NCBI RefSeq assembly: GCF_037975245.1
Contig: NC_092579.1
Location: 2,781,001-2,845,000 of the forward strand
Direction of reading: 5' to 3'
Length of the DNA: 64,000 nt
Source: Apostichopus japonicus
Lineage: Eukaryota; Echinodermata; Holothuroidea; Aspidochirotida; Stichopodidae
In this document: piece by piece, positions 28,801 through 40,454 of the stretch
How the letters are laid out: each line of letters opens with the position of its first letter
Numbering within the stretch: position 1 is the stretch's first letter
The notes under the pieces: generated by a model
Told to the model about the DNA's origin: nothing
Databases searched by the model: none
What the model saw: the letters and a program-made list of their open reading frames with translations, nothing else
Position numbers and translations under genes: made by a program

Positions 28801-31496
28801 TTGCTTTGAGCAGTTATTGTATTTAAAGTGGAACATTTGTATTCAAGCATAAAATGTATACTCTGAAAATAAGTGTTTGTTTCTTTTGCTGTCACATCTG
28901 ATGATTGAATGCTTTGAAGAACGATCCACTAATATTCAAAAACTAATATCTTTGATCTCTTTCACTTTCATATCACATGTATCTAGGCTCAGTCTAATTT
29001 ACATATCATATTCTGGGCTAAGAGTTGTTAGTAGTGAATAATACTAATTACCAGCCTATGGCATCCATGGGTTAAATTTGGGAAGAACTGCTTCAAAGCA
29101 CCCATGTAAGAAAATGCAATTACTACAGATGTGAAAAGGAGCCAGTCTGGTTGGAAAGTGCACCTGGAGTGTTCATTTTAATTCAGAATGAATTAATGAG
29201 TGTTAAGTTTCAATAGCTTTCAGGGTGTTTTAGATGTTAAAGTCAAGCAAAGTTTGTCTCATTTCTTGAATTTCTTATGTTTTAAAAGTTTTAATTCATT
29301 AATTTAGTTTGCCCTTCCCATCTTATCATCCTTATCATCATGTTCCTCAGTCTGTTATCAACCTCGTCAAAAATTTCTTCTCTCCCCTGTTGACTAATTT
29401 TCTTATGCCATAACTAAGGGATCTAGAAACATTGTTTGGTTATCTTACAAATATGGTTGTTTACAAAATGTGTGGATGTGTTTTCCATTTTTTTTTTGGC
29501 AAAAAATTGTAAAGGTAGGACTAAAGAGATACATGCAATATTTGCAACATCAAATAGGGATGTATTCTATATTTCAGAAAAAATAAGTTAGAATTAAAAT
29601 GAAAATAAAAAATAAAAAAATTTGAAAATCCAAGGAAACTCTCTTGAGGAGACTTTTAATGTGATCATATGGTTAGTTTATCTCATTTATAAGACATCTT
29701 CATCCCAGAAGCTAGTTTGTTGATTTTCTCAGTTTAGGTCAGATTCTGTGGATGTATCAGAGAGCTCATGGTACAGTATGGTCTCTGCTTTGCTAAACTA
29801 TTGCAAGAATCCGATCATTGCTATAGAGTTTTTAGACTAAATAATATTAGAGAAAAAGTTGAAAAGTGGAGAAGAAGCCCTTAATAATTAATGATTGATC
29901 CATTTTTCTTCTTTCTCTGTTTTCTCTTTAAAGGCGACAGGTCAAGGTCTAGATGACGTAGAAGCCTGGCTGACAGCAAGTGACCTGGTAAATTGACTCA
30001 TCTTTTTATCTCAAAATGTTTGGTTTTTGACAGCATTTGGTAAATTTGATTTCATAGACGGACTGTGATAGTTTGTATAGGTATTGGGTTCACCTTTCTT
30101 TAAGATCTGTTAAACAACTTTGATCAATATTTTTTTAATTGGTTCAGCTTTGATGAGGATAAAATTGACCAATCAATTCATAAACGAGCAACATTTGCAT
30201 CTCACCAAATATATAGAGAAAACAAGGGAGAGGAATGTGGGTGTGGAGTCGGGGGGGGGGGGGTCGGGGGGTTGTGAGGTGGCAACAGATAATGACAAAA
30301 TGATGGGAGAAAGAAGGAATTTTGTCAAAATTAAATTTTATTTATTTAATGGATGGTTACGTTTATACAAAGATCTCTGTTTTTCTGATTAGTGGGACAA
30401 GGCTTTACATGAAAAGAACTTTTGAGTATTGAGAGATCCCATTGTTATATAATTCATTAAAATTTTAGGGAGAAATTTGTTTGATCTCTCATACCAGATG
30501 CGGAAGAAGTGGTTTTAGATTGTATCAATTAATTATAAGATTTATATATGATAAACTAGATAAAAGGTTTCATTTCAGTCAGTTAATATACTGCCGTACA
30601 ATTTTTGGCGCTGTTGCTTAAAGCAACTCTTCTCGTCATAGTAAATGAAAAGAAAAGATATAAACAGATGTATTCTTGAGGAAAGAAAGATATCTGAAGT
30701 AAAAGTGTGTTGTTTCACCTTGCAGAGCAAATTTGACCTACTTGATGGTTGAATTTTGTTTGTTTTTTCCCCTCCTCTCCAGAGCAAACCAGCTGATACC
30801 CTAGCAGCAGCGAACATCAATCAGAGTGCCGATGGAGGAATCTCCAGTACAGGTCAGTTAACATTAGGGGATGGGGGAGGGGATGGGGGATTGGGAGAGG
30901 GGAATGGGAGAGGGGGATGGGGAGGGGCAATGGGAGAGGGGCAATGGGAGAGGGGCAATGGGAGAGGGGCAATGGGAGAGGGGCAATGGGAGAGGGGCAA
31001 TGGGAGAGGGGCAATGGGAGAGGGGCAGTGGGAGAGGGGCAATGGGAGAGGGGCAATGGGAGAGGGGAAATGGGAGAGGGGCAATGGGAGAGGGGGATGG
31101 GGGAGGGGAATGGGGAGGGGACTGGTGGAGGGAAAATGGGGAGGGGAATGGAAAAGGGTGAAGGTGGAATGGAAAAGGGTGAAGGTAGAATGGAAAAGGG
31201 GAATTAGAATGGGGGAGGGGGAGGGGTAAGGTGGATCGGTGAAGGGGGATGGGAAAGGGGGAGGTGGAAAAGAAGCTCATACATTGGTAAACCAAGACTA
31301 CCTCATGTTAAAATTAGTAAAAATCGTGCAATTCAAATGTTTTTTCTTCTTCCTTTTCCCCTCAGAGTTTGATAAATTTCTTCAAGAACGGGCGAAGGCA
31401 GCTGATACGCTACCAGAGAGAGCGCCAGTTCCAAATAACAGATCTGGAAGGCAATTACAAATGGAGGAATCAGAGAATACAATGTTTGCTCTCTGA
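10850..31496 (+). CDS. TOM1: TOM1/TOM1L2-family VHS-GAT endosomal sorting protein, complete
   Basis: TOM1-family proteins bind ubiquitinated cargo, clathrin and Tollip on endosomes. Fifteen exons: 10850-10904, 12367-12451, 17329-17407, 19476-19598, 20246-20404, 21015-21074, 21507-21716, 23272-23350, 23847-24004, 24341-24452, 25311-25443, 26729-26819, 29934-29987, 30783-30852, 31366-31496. All introns are GT-AG and all phases agree, giving 532 codons; human TOM1 has about 492. Residues about 10-150 form the VHS domain ([34 protein letters not shown]). A Pro-rich linker follows, then a GAT domain at about 220-310 ([33 protein letters not shown]). Next come a clathrin-box-like LIDFG near 350, [18 protein letters not shown], and the C-terminal [17 protein letters not shown] ending MFAL. 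The start at 10850 ([18 protein letters not shown]) matches the family N-terminus. TOM1 versus TOM1L2 cannot be decided; it probably precedes that duplication. Confidence 0.95.
10905..12366 (+). other. TOM1 intron 1
   Basis: GT-AG intron. It contains short AT-rich stretches and scattered TAGGCCTA-type words, but no second gene, RNA or structured repeat that I can recognise. Confidence 0.7.
13939..14100. repeat. Degenerate tandem repeat in TOM1 intron 2
   Basis: Five copies of a unit of roughly 26-40 bp share the core GGCTGCAGACCTACAGTATTG. The last copy is CTGCGG. The rest of intron 2 (12452-17328) shows only AT-rich sequence, a polypurine/polypyrimidine stretch near 15510-15590 and a G-run near 16391. 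No other gene was recognised there. Confidence 0.8.
17408..19475 (+). other. TOM1 intron 3, nothing recognised
   Basis: Contains a T tract near 17590, a short GT-rich stretch near 17750 and a small open frame at 18505-18705 whose peptide I do not recognise. No supported feature beyond the intron itself. Confidence 0.6.
20015..20175. repeat. Degenerate ~45-bp repeat in TOM1 intron 4
   Basis: Recurrent words TATGYATGCCA and TACCACAAT are spaced about 40-50 bp apart in three to four poorly conserved copies. Just upstream, 19845-19930 is rich in C and G runs with a short inverted match (CTGCCCCAGTGGCCCTC against GGGTCATGGGGGGG-type sequence). Confidence 0.45.
24740..25190. repeat. Dispersed repeat with an internal ~170-bp duplication (TOM1 intron 10)
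   Basis: Two sub-units share CTTGTAAAC, GATATC, CCAGATA or CCAAGATA, then a CTCATATTTG or CTCCATTTG stretch followed by GAGTAT. A related copy occurs at 51650-51790 in ALDH2 intron 4. Near 24770 it carries GGGTCAAAGGTCA, a DR1-like nuclear-receptor half-site pair. It is probably a non-autonomous interspersed repeat; its class is not recognised. Confidence 0.55.
25394..26335 (+). repeat. Tandem array of an exon end plus its 5' splice site, 8 copies
   Basis: The 3' end of TOM1 exon 11 together with about 65 bp of intron is repeated at a period of about 120 bp. The donor core CCAGAGGGTAAGTTAG recurs near 25437, 25557, 25677, 25797, 25917, 26036, 26156 and 26274. The first copy is the functional exon end at 25443. 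The other seven contain a TTTAGGCACAAAATAATATG segment with stop codons, so they cannot serve as coding exons. Copies 2-5 are nearly identical, suggesting recent or homogenised expansion. Confidence 0.93.
26926..27020. repeat. Simple repeat (GATT/AATTCATT)n
   Basis: A run of GATT units grades into ATTAATTC and ATTCATCC units near the start of TOM1 intron 12. The remainder of that intron (27021-29933) has no feature I can support. Short C-rich patches occur near 28290. Confidence 0.9.
30866..31262 (+). repeat. G-rich minisatellite, 15-bp core GGGGCAATGGGAGAG
   Basis: About ten near-perfect copies of the 15-bp unit (30921-31094) are flanked by looser GGGGGATGGG and GGAAAAGGGTGAAGGT variants. 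The array starts 14 bp after the exon 14 donor of TOM1, inside intron 14. It has many G-runs on the coding strand, compatible with G-quadruplexes. Since 15 is divisible by three, several frames stay open across it, including the exon 14 frame. Confidence 0.95.
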
Positions 31497-32510
31497 GAGA
31501 AATCTTTACATAGCATAGCAAACAAAAATTATAATTAAATCCACTGGTGAACCATTAGGTAACACAGCAGCAACCATTTCATGTATAATAATTAAAAGGA
31601 GTTTCTGGTGGCTTCAGTTGATTGTTTCACAAATTTTTGGAAATATTTTCTGAATCTGTATGTGAAAACCACTGTTAGGGACAAAATATTGAGATTGGGA
31701 TTTCAACTAGCAGTGTGGAATAATTTTCTCTTCAGTATGATTTTCACATTGTTTGTCACTAGAGAACCCTTTTCACATTTCTATAACAGGCATGAGCTTT
31801 TTCCCCGAATTCGCAGAATATCCGTGATTTCTTTTCTACCTCGGTGACAAAAACTATTATCCTAACACACTGTAGCATATGCAAACTGGAGCCAATACCA
31901 CAATTTTTGCAAAGTTCTGTGATTTTGTTTTTACCCCTGGCTCATCCCTGCTATAAAGAGAGGATTCTGTGGATTCCTAAACAACACAAATCATTATTGC
32001 CAAGAGAAAAAAATAGATATTTTGAAATTTAAGGGAAAAAAGGAAAAAAAGTAAATTTTGCCATTGAAAGTCTCATTTGCCTTCTATTAAAAAACTGAGA
32101 TATAGTTAAAATTAAGGTAAAAGGCATTCTTGTTCTTTCTCATTCATGTTTTTGTTTTGCCTTTTTGTTCAATCACAATGCAATGAACTGTTGTGAATTA
32201 AGATCTGGGTACATTTTATGTGCAATGAATGTAAGAAAATGTCCTTATGATATGACCCACATCTCACACCAGAGGATTTTCCTTCTGTGAGAACATATTT
32301 TGGTCGCCATGGTAATATGTGGGGATGAAAATTTTTTTGGTGGTGTAGCAAATTCAATGCTGTTCACTGCTGACAGCCATGCTTTTTACATTTTTACGAC
32401 AAGAGCGTAGCAGTGTGTGTATATATATGTTTGTATAGAACAAAATTGTCAGAGCAACACTGGGCATGAGGCCTGATTACAGGAATAAAGTGTACAACCA
32501 AAAAATTTAT
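31497..32510 (+). other. Probable TOM1 3' UTR
   Basis: Follows the TGA at 31494-31496. The first canonical AATAAA is at 32484-32489, followed by a T/GT-containing stretch, so cleavage near 32505 is plausible. Further AATAAA motifs occur near 33371 and 33968, so longer UTR forms are possible. The polyadenylation site is inferred from motif alone. Confidence 0.45.
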
Positions 32511-35500
32511 CAATTGTTTGATCATTTTGTAAAAGGCGAATAGGTAAATAAAAAATTTGCATGCTTATGTAACAAACACAAAGGGTCAGTGCACAATTAA
32601 TTACTTTGATTGATATGTTCGATAAGAAAGCCAAAGGAAGCCAAAGCAAAAGCCAAAGGAGATTCTGTATCATGAAGATATTAGGACAAAGGTGTGATTG
32701 AATTTGGCAAAAGGTGTGCCCAATGGTCAAGGGGAATGCCTAGGGCACCCTGTGGGGGCCCTACTACACCACGGTAATATAGACACATTCTTACCAACAA
32801 ACAACTTATCTGGTTTAAACTTGGGAATAGCTTCCATATATTTTCAAACTGAAAATATGATGTAGGTGTAGGACGGTAGAGAGGAATCTTTGGAGAGAGT
32901 GGGACCATTTTATTCCCAAGGTCCTTTAATTACCTTGTGAGTAACAAATTTTATTTGGAGTAAACTTGATATAGATATCTTGGAATCAGAAAGGGGAAGG
33001 TGATCAGAATACCTTGGCGATCACAGATAAATGTTTAAGTACTCCCCATTACACAACTATTATTACGTAGTATTCATGCCTTTCCATTTCTACAGTTTTT
33101 TTTTTTTCATTTTGTTGATGCATACACAAGTAGCCAATAGAATGCATCCAAATATCAATTCCATTATATTTCATACCCTACCTTTAAATCTTATTAACAT
33201 GTTTTGTGTATATCAAGTATTTTTGTAATATTTTGACCTAAAAAGCTTTTAAGCAATCACAGCTATTGCTAACTGTTTGTGTTACCAGCATTTTCGCCAA
33301 ACTTTGTGGGTAGATTTTGGGAACAACCAGGTGTTGGGTGAAAGAGTGGATGAGGGTGGGAAGGACTTCAATAAAAATAAATTAAGCTTGCCGGCAATCA
33401 TGAGATCATTCCATGTGATAAATAATTAAACAAAAACAATGGTTGGTTTTATATGTTGATGCTCATTTTTGTTTCCATGGTTACTTGGCAATAGCTAAGT
33501 ATGTTAATACTCACACTTTTAAGATGCTATTCACATTACTGGAAGAAAATATTGTGGAATATTTCCAATAACACATTTTGTAACTCTGGAGGAATTGATC
33601 ACTTTATGAGCTTGTGTGCTGTATCACAAATTTGGAATTCCCTTTTTTTTTCTTTTCTTTTTTTCTTGTGGGTAGTTGATGTATAAATTAATACAAATGA
33701 AGTACCTACCATTTATCATGTAACTGTTGTATGTTGAATGTTCTCAAGTCTAATTCTGCACTTTGGTCGATATATTTCATAGCCAGCTGTCAGTTGTAAT
33801 TACCCAACTTGGATCTCCTACTATGGATACATTTTCGCAGGTTTCAAGAATTTAAATCTCTACGCAGTAGCATGATAAAATCATGGCATGTCATAGTGTT
33901 CTTTATTTTTAATTCTGGATAGACTGGGTTTTCATTTTCATCTCGATTGGATATTTTAATCCCTGTAATAAAATTAGCATATTGTTACTTGACAACAACT
34001 TGGTACTTGTGGTCTTGGCTAGGTGTGTCACCATAGGATTGGTTAAGTCCTCGTTTGAGTTCTATGTAGCTTAAAGAAATGGTCCTTTTGTTGTTATGAT
34101 TTAAAACATGTTAATTCTTATATCTGTGCTTGGATTTATAATGAAAGTGCCAATTAGCAAATAGTTTCCTTAAAGTGTAAATATGAATCTGTATTTGCCA
34201 ATTTAGGTATGTATGGTATGTGAGTAAATTCAATTTACCCTCCACCAACATCTGCAACCAGTTGGGACAATCTCCTATATACTGTACTTACATGTCATGC
34301 TTTAAAGCACTTGTACTGACAGTATGAGCAGTATGAACATCCAACAGTATGAACGTTCAATAGTATGAACATCCTGTTTCTATCATATAACAGTTAGGAA
34401 CTGTTCATACTGTCAGTAAGAGTGCTTTAACGCATGATATGAGGACAGTATAGTGTGGTATTAGCATTAGAATCAGATAAAGGTTAAAAACTGTTTATAC
34501 TGTCAGTAAGAGTGCTTTAAAGCATGATATGAGAGGACAGTATACCGTAGCAAGGTGTATTACTATGTTTCGCATTACAAAATTGTCCCAAAAGGCTGAC
34601 AACATGTGACAGTGATTCATGCATATTCATGAACACACACACAACAAACAGATTGTTAATACTGTGTAGCACTTTGGCACTTTAAAGAACCCTTTCCAGA
34701 CTTAGATCAAGGAAGGCCTATTTGGTTCGTAAATGTTGCATTAAGCACTTTGTTACACTTTGATCTATTTTTGAACAACTTAAAATGATGATTTGCTGGA
34801 AAGCAGTTGTAGCAGAAAGACAGTTTTCTTTATTCTTGATACATTTAAACAAGTACATATTAAAATGCATAGTGCAGAGACATAAAGTGCACTTATCTAA
34901 GTCATCAACATGCTTTGTATTTTAGCCCTTTTGCTTCTTTTTCCCAGTTCAAATTTGCATTCCAAATATCTACCGATTGTATGTTTGTCAGTAAAGACCT
35001 GAAGCTCAAAAAGGAAACTATAATAGAAGTTTTTTATCATATTATTCTTCAATTAAGGGAGAAAATGTTACACAAATCATTATCTATTCTATTACTTTAT
35101 CTCTCAGTAAATTAAAATATCCTTTCATTTGTAGGGGAGCAAGTGCGAAGCATTTAACAGATATTTTTGTTACTATTCCCTTAAGATTTGATCGAGTCAT
35201 TACAGCTCGGGCAAATACAGTGATATGAATTTGAAAGTGTTAAGAATCTATAGCATACCTTGCTTGAAATTAAATTTGGGGTTGTGAGCTTTCTCATATT
35301 GTAACAAACCCAAACCCCTTTAAATTCCCTCATCCCAAATGGCAATAGCTCTGCAAGTGTTTAACATATTGATTTCATTATTGCACTACAAACTTTTTGT
35401 TTGAAGTTAAACTGTGAGACAAAAATTCCATGGTTTGTTATTTGATTTAATATGGAGCCTCCTGAATATAAAAGTGGCCTGTAGCAGGTTCAAGTTTCTG

Positions 35501-37948
35501 TTTGGATTTGCTGGTTTTGATATTATGGAGTAAGACAAACTTATTTTGGTACAATGGTCGTGAACATGAGTGGGAGGGGTTTGTTTGTGTGTATGTGGGT
35601 GCGTGTGTTGGGGGGGGGGTGGGGGAAGTATCAACTTGCCAATAAAACATCTTTAGTGTATACCTTCAAAGCCAAATTAAAATGATAAGTGGAAAATATT
35701 CAGAAATAATATTAAAATTCTTTGAATGTAAATATTATTGTTCTAGGAGAGGATTAGTTAAACAGTTTTTAAGAAAAAAAGACACTCGAAACCCAGACAA
35801 AATTTTTTATATAAATATTTCCTTTTGAAATTTTTAGTACGAGGTAGGTCGAGGTATTCATTGCAGGCACCAAATCACTTTTGCCAAACTTTTTGATGAG
35901 AAAGCACCATTTATGATATCCTTGTAATGTTTGTCAATGTTTGTTCCTGTTAGTTTTTTTTTAAAAATTTTTTAAGTGTATTTAGTATCATGAGATGTTA
36001 CAGTTTTCCTGATTCCCATCTTGTAACTAGATTATAGTCGAAGATAAATTAACTATTAATGGAACTCTTTTCTTTTCTTTTTAATGTCCATGCATTTTCA
36101 CAGTTATTGCCTAGTGTCTTACAGGTAACTGTAAATATCATTCAGAGATGGGGTTTTTTTTGTAATTGGATAGGGTATTATAAAATGTGAAATATCAATA
36201 TCAAAATTTGTCTTGGTTTCATTGCTTTCTTATACATCCTTGTTATAAGGTTTACACACCATTTGACTTCCATCAACCCATCTATCACCCCCCCCCCACC
36301 CTTCTTCCATTAATCTGTGTTGTTATCTTAAATTATTTTTGACACTTCACCTATGTAACGCCGGGGGAAAGGATGTTCGGTGGTGACATTCCTGGGGGGG
36401 GCGGGGGGTGGGGTGATGTGAGCTCTAGGTCTCTACCGGTGACCACAAGAATGGAATAGACTCTTTGGTTTTAGTTCTAGTCCATGTTTTATATCTGCTA
36501 GCGTGTTCTCCGACACTGTACTAGCGAGCTCTTGTATAGAGCTATTAAAGTAACAACTTCAACTGCTGCAAAAGCAGACAAAAACGTAGCTAAAAGATAA
36601 ATGGAAATCTTGAAGGTGTTGTGATAACTAGTGAAAGTAACGTTGTGTCTTAGAACAATAGATTTCAAGGCTACCCCACGCCCTGAGGGGTCTCCAAATC
36701 TGAGCGGAAGGGTTTGACCAGTTCCGGTGGAGTTAAACTCTAAGGCAGGCCAGCTATGCCAACAGGACATGGCTCTACACATATTTTTTACAACAACATG
36801 ATTTTGATGTTAGTAAGAGATTTGTTTTTAACACAACAGTTAAGTCAAGATGTTTTATTGTTCTCAATATTTTATTGAGAATACAACTGGGGAAGGAGGT
36901 GGACTTGATTCTAATAAAGTTTGTTACAATTCTATACCACTTTTACTTTTTTGGGTAAAATATTTAAATTCAATATCATCAATTAAAGTGGCTTGGGTAT
37001 CTAGTTTAGCAAACAGAACATTTAACGTTATCAATATATAGCCCCCCCCCCCCCAAATATGCTAGAAAGTTGAATAATGGCCAATCATGTTCAGTCTTCA
37101 AGAAACATTTTCAAAGCATCTCCCCTCACTGAGATATCTTAAGATTCTCCAATTCAACCCTTCTTAACATTTTGAATAATATTTTAGCGGTCTTTTAGCA
37201 CCATAGAAAAGTTTAGAGTAATACTGATAACTATCGATGACTTTTATGTCATCTCAGAATAGATGGGGGAAAAAAAATAACATTGGTATGGAGTATCTCA
37301 GTGTTTTTATAAGATTGAAATTCAGCTCTTTGGGTCTTTTCAAAATCTTTCAAACAATGGCTTCATTAGACATAGATAAGGGAGTTGACATCAACATTTA
37401 GTTGGTATTAAAGGACTATATTATAAAAGTCCAGGTTGTATTTTGCATATCCCTTTAAATTTTGAGAAATGTTCCTTTAAACTTCTGGGGTTCATCAATT
37501 ATAATGTGGCTGGACTGCTTAGTCTAACACAAAAGTCTAAGTTTGTTCCTTAAGATAAATTGATACACAAAAACTCAATAGATCAACTAATTTTATGGCC
37601 TATAGTGACATGTTTACAATGCATTTCAAAGTTTTCAAGGACAAATGGTGCTTAACTCATACAATGCTGCTCATTTCTTTATAGGAAGAAATAATCAAAA
37701 AATAATAAAAAATAAACAGATCATAATACTTTGGTTGATTTAGTAGAATTTATAAAACATTGGATTGACATAAACATGTAGGCCTATGCCGACATCGGGT
37801 CGTCATCAATTTAACCTTAAAGATCTGCTTCATTGGCTCCAATTGTAGCTCGCAATAGCTAGGAAAGTTTTGTTAATACTGTACGTAACCGACCTGCCAC
37901 GGTTGTAAATCGACATCAGGCTCCACTATTACGAGCCTACATAGCTTC
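32511..37948. other. Intergenic region, no gene recognised
   Basis: AT-rich sequence without an exon, tRNA or rRNA I can recognise, apart from the inverted-repeat block at 34277-34546 listed separately. It contains a G-run near 35610, C- and G-runs at 36290-36410 and a C-run near 37042. A minus-strand open frame at 36782-36498 encodes a peptide with one hydrophobic stretch but no family I recognise. Confidence 0.6.
34277..34546. repeat. Inverted repeat plus a direct third arm (MITE-like)
   Basis: The left arm (about 34277-34338) contains CATGCTTTAAAGCAC and TACTGACAGTATGA. It is matched in reverse complement at 34403-34452 and again, in direct orientation to that second arm, at 34493-34544. 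Between the arms AGTATGAAC recurs four to five times. This looks like a foldback or MITE-type element with a duplicated right end. No target-site duplication was identified. Confidence 0.65.
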
Positions 37949-38426
37949 TTAAGGTAGCATACGCCCATTAAAAGCCCCATTGACTTACACACTAAATCAC
38001 AAAAGTAATGTGGTCTCTAAGTCTAGATAGAAGTTTTCACTAGCTAAACGCTACCCATCACCGGATAGCTGACAAGTTGGCCTTTCATGGCACCATCAAT
38101 TTTCCGTACCATGACCATGAAGATTTTTTGCTATCCGAGCCGGAAGTTTTCGTCACTTGTAAACAAACCTCTTCACTCAGTGGTAAACAAATTTCCTACG
38201 CTGCTCCCGGGAGGCCTAAAGGGGTCTAAAATTGCCTCAATTGACCCAATTTTCTCACCACATGTACTTCCATTCATGCTCTTCAACATGCAAGCCACAA
38301 AAAACTAGATTATGATTGAAAACAGGTCACAAAAGATGTTCTCCCGCTGCTTTTTGGCACTTTTCCTGAGACAGGAGAACAATCGAGCGGATTGATATAG
38401 ACTCTAATAGGAGTATGCCACCTTAA
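37949..38426. mobile_element. TTAA-flanked MITE-like element
   Basis: Bounded by TTAA at both ends (37949-37952 and 38423-38426), with imperfect terminal inverted repeats GGTAGCATACGCCCATTA and its partner GGTGGCATACTCCTATTA. Length is 478 bp. The TTAA duplication resembles piggyBac or Kolobok integration, but no transposase fragment is visible, so the superfamily is unassigned. Confidence 0.65.
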
Positions 38427-39181
38427 CACCATTAGGCTATATATGTGGCATGCGATGCAGACTAATTGTAAAAAGAGGTCATTTTACAACCAAGGCAGGT
38501 CGATTACGAAATTGCAAGAAACTTTTTCATGATAGCATGCTATAGTTGGGATCTATACAGTAGACCTTTAACGTAGGGTAGCATTATAGAGACTTAGAAT
38601 ATTTTCTTAGGTGAATATCTTATCAGGTGACAATCAGAAACAGAATACAGTAACATAACTAGCACTAAAAATATGTTTTTTCCTTGTATTAAGATTAAAA
38701 GTCTGCTAAAGGGAGCATTCCAGACATTTAGCACACTAAAAGAGATGCTGGCTAGTACCTTGGACAAAGAAGCACTAATTTATGCTTACAAGCACCATTT
38801 TCAGTATGCATCCGCAGTTCAGTTATTCATCCAAACTTGACCGGCATTTGGCTGTACGGGAGCCTAGAAAGGACAATAAATAAGCTTACACAGATAGATA
38901 AACAATAAAAAAAAAATGATATTCGAGATAAATAAGTAACTAATCAAAATATATAGAACAACAATGCCGAAATAAACTATCAGAAAAACAAGAGATGCCA
39001 CAATATGTTTCTCAAAAGAACGAACATAATCGCAAAAATGTTTTAAATGGCACTATGAAGTTTCCATACGCTTTCCTATAACGGCCTTGACCTGTCCATA
39101 TCTAGCTCCAGGCATAACCATTGTCCAGAAACAGCTTGTCCAGAAACCCTTGTATGTATGTACACAATGCATTTTGTGTAC

Positions 39182-39216
39182 TGTGCAGTGTGCAGTGTGC
39201 AGTGTGCAGTGTGCAG
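39182..39216. repeat. Short tandem repeat (GTGCAGT)n
   Basis: Five copies of a 7-bp unit. Confidence 0.9.
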
Positions 39217-39313
39217 CTAACTGTTGGATCGGTCAAGCAGGTTCTGTATAATAACAATTTAACATACTCACTCACCGGACTCAAATCAGGCAAGGTGAAA
39301 GAACTATTAATAA

Positions 39314-39359
39314 CCTGTTTGAAAGTAGCAGCCATTAAGAGCAGCCACTAACAGCAGCC
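39314..39359 (+). repeat. 46-bp inverted repeat, left copy
   Basis: Reverse complement of 44594-44639 with about five mismatches over 46 bp, built of GGCTGCTGTTAGTG-like units. The pair encloses about 5.2 kb of repeats upstream of ALDH2. It could be remnant terminal repeats of a larger composite insertion, or an inverted piece of the ALDH2 5' flank. Confidence 0.6.
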
Positions 39360-39599
39360 AATAGTGTATACATCAACGTAACGCGCCGTTGGCCACTCTT
39401 GGTTGTACACTGTGACGAGCGCTGGGTACGCTGTGGCAGGAAAGTGGATCCCCAGCCAGCCACTAAGGGCATACTAAATTAGCGGACAATAACAAGACGG
39501 TTTCTTTTTCTTACCTGTTTTAAAGCGATAATAATTCACGCTATGCATACTTTAATAAGCCAATGATGGCCCCATAAGAGATCACATGTTTTTCTTTCA

Positions 39600-39984
39600 T
39601 GTTTCAAAGTTTAACTCCGATATACGGACCCCTCCAAATCATTTTTGGGATCATTACACATTACGTTTATACAGGGCGCTTAGAGATGTCCGTATCGGGG
39701 TTAAACTTTAAGGCCACTTTTGGTCAAGAAATCGGTTTTGTTACCGATAGAAGAGATATCACGTTGTAAGAAGAACCGTTGTACTTTAATGTGGTGCTAA
39801 CCGGACATCTCAACTAGGTCGATAACCTAAAATAATCGATTTTGAAAAAAATGAAATTAAACTTACTTTTGGGATCATCAAACATTACGTATATACAGCG
39901 CGTTTAGAGATGTGCAGAACGGGGTTTAAACTTTAAGGCTACATTTGGTCAAGAAATCGTTTTTGTTACCGATAGTTGAGATAT
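39600..39984. repeat. ~240-bp repeat unit, left block
   Basis: About one and a half units, marked by GGGATCATTACACATTACGT, TTAGAGATGTCCGTATCGGG, TGGTCAAGAAATCG and ACTAGGTCGATAACC. The same unit resumes at 43695-43970 and 44431-44475. The three blocks appear to be one tandem repeat split by two later insertions. Confidence 0.75.
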
Positions 39985-40454
39985 CCTTACCAAAAAACCC
40001 CTTTGATTTTCCTATAAAAAAAAACCCATAAGAAATTTCCTTAAGGATTTTGGCCCACGGTAAAGAGCATTTCCTATGGGGTTTTAATGGGGGAATGAAC
40101 CCACAAATATTTCCCCCGGGATAGTCAAAATCCCATTAAGGAAAAATCCTGAAGAAAATGGGTAATCTTCCACACTGGGAAAATACCCGTAGCTGGTTTA
40201 ATTCCACAAAAAACTTTCCTATTAGCTGGATCCCGAACATATTGGTGATTTTCCCATTGAATATTCCAACAAGAATATCCCAGTAGACTTCCCCTTTGGC
40301 AGATTCCCCAGAGATTTCCTGTTGAAAAAAAACCCCAATATTCCCTAAAAACAAATCCCAACCTCATCCTATGTGTTTTATCCCGTTGAAATTAACGCTG
40401 AGGGTTTTGTTCCTGTTGAATCCTGGCTGTAGTTACAAGTTTCTGCATGGTATT

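Noticed and set aside
30817..31295. Several long Pro/Ser or Gly/Arg repeat open frames on both strands
   Set aside because: They are translations of the 15-bp minisatellite; only the exon 14 read-through frame has any context.
36498..36782. Minus-strand 94-codon open frame with a hydrophobic segment
   Set aside because: No family recognised, no splice or UTR context, and surrounded by non-coding repeats; length is within chance.
38087..38308. 73-codon plus-strand open frame
   Set aside because: Lies wholly inside the TTAA-flanked MITE-like element and shows no known motif.
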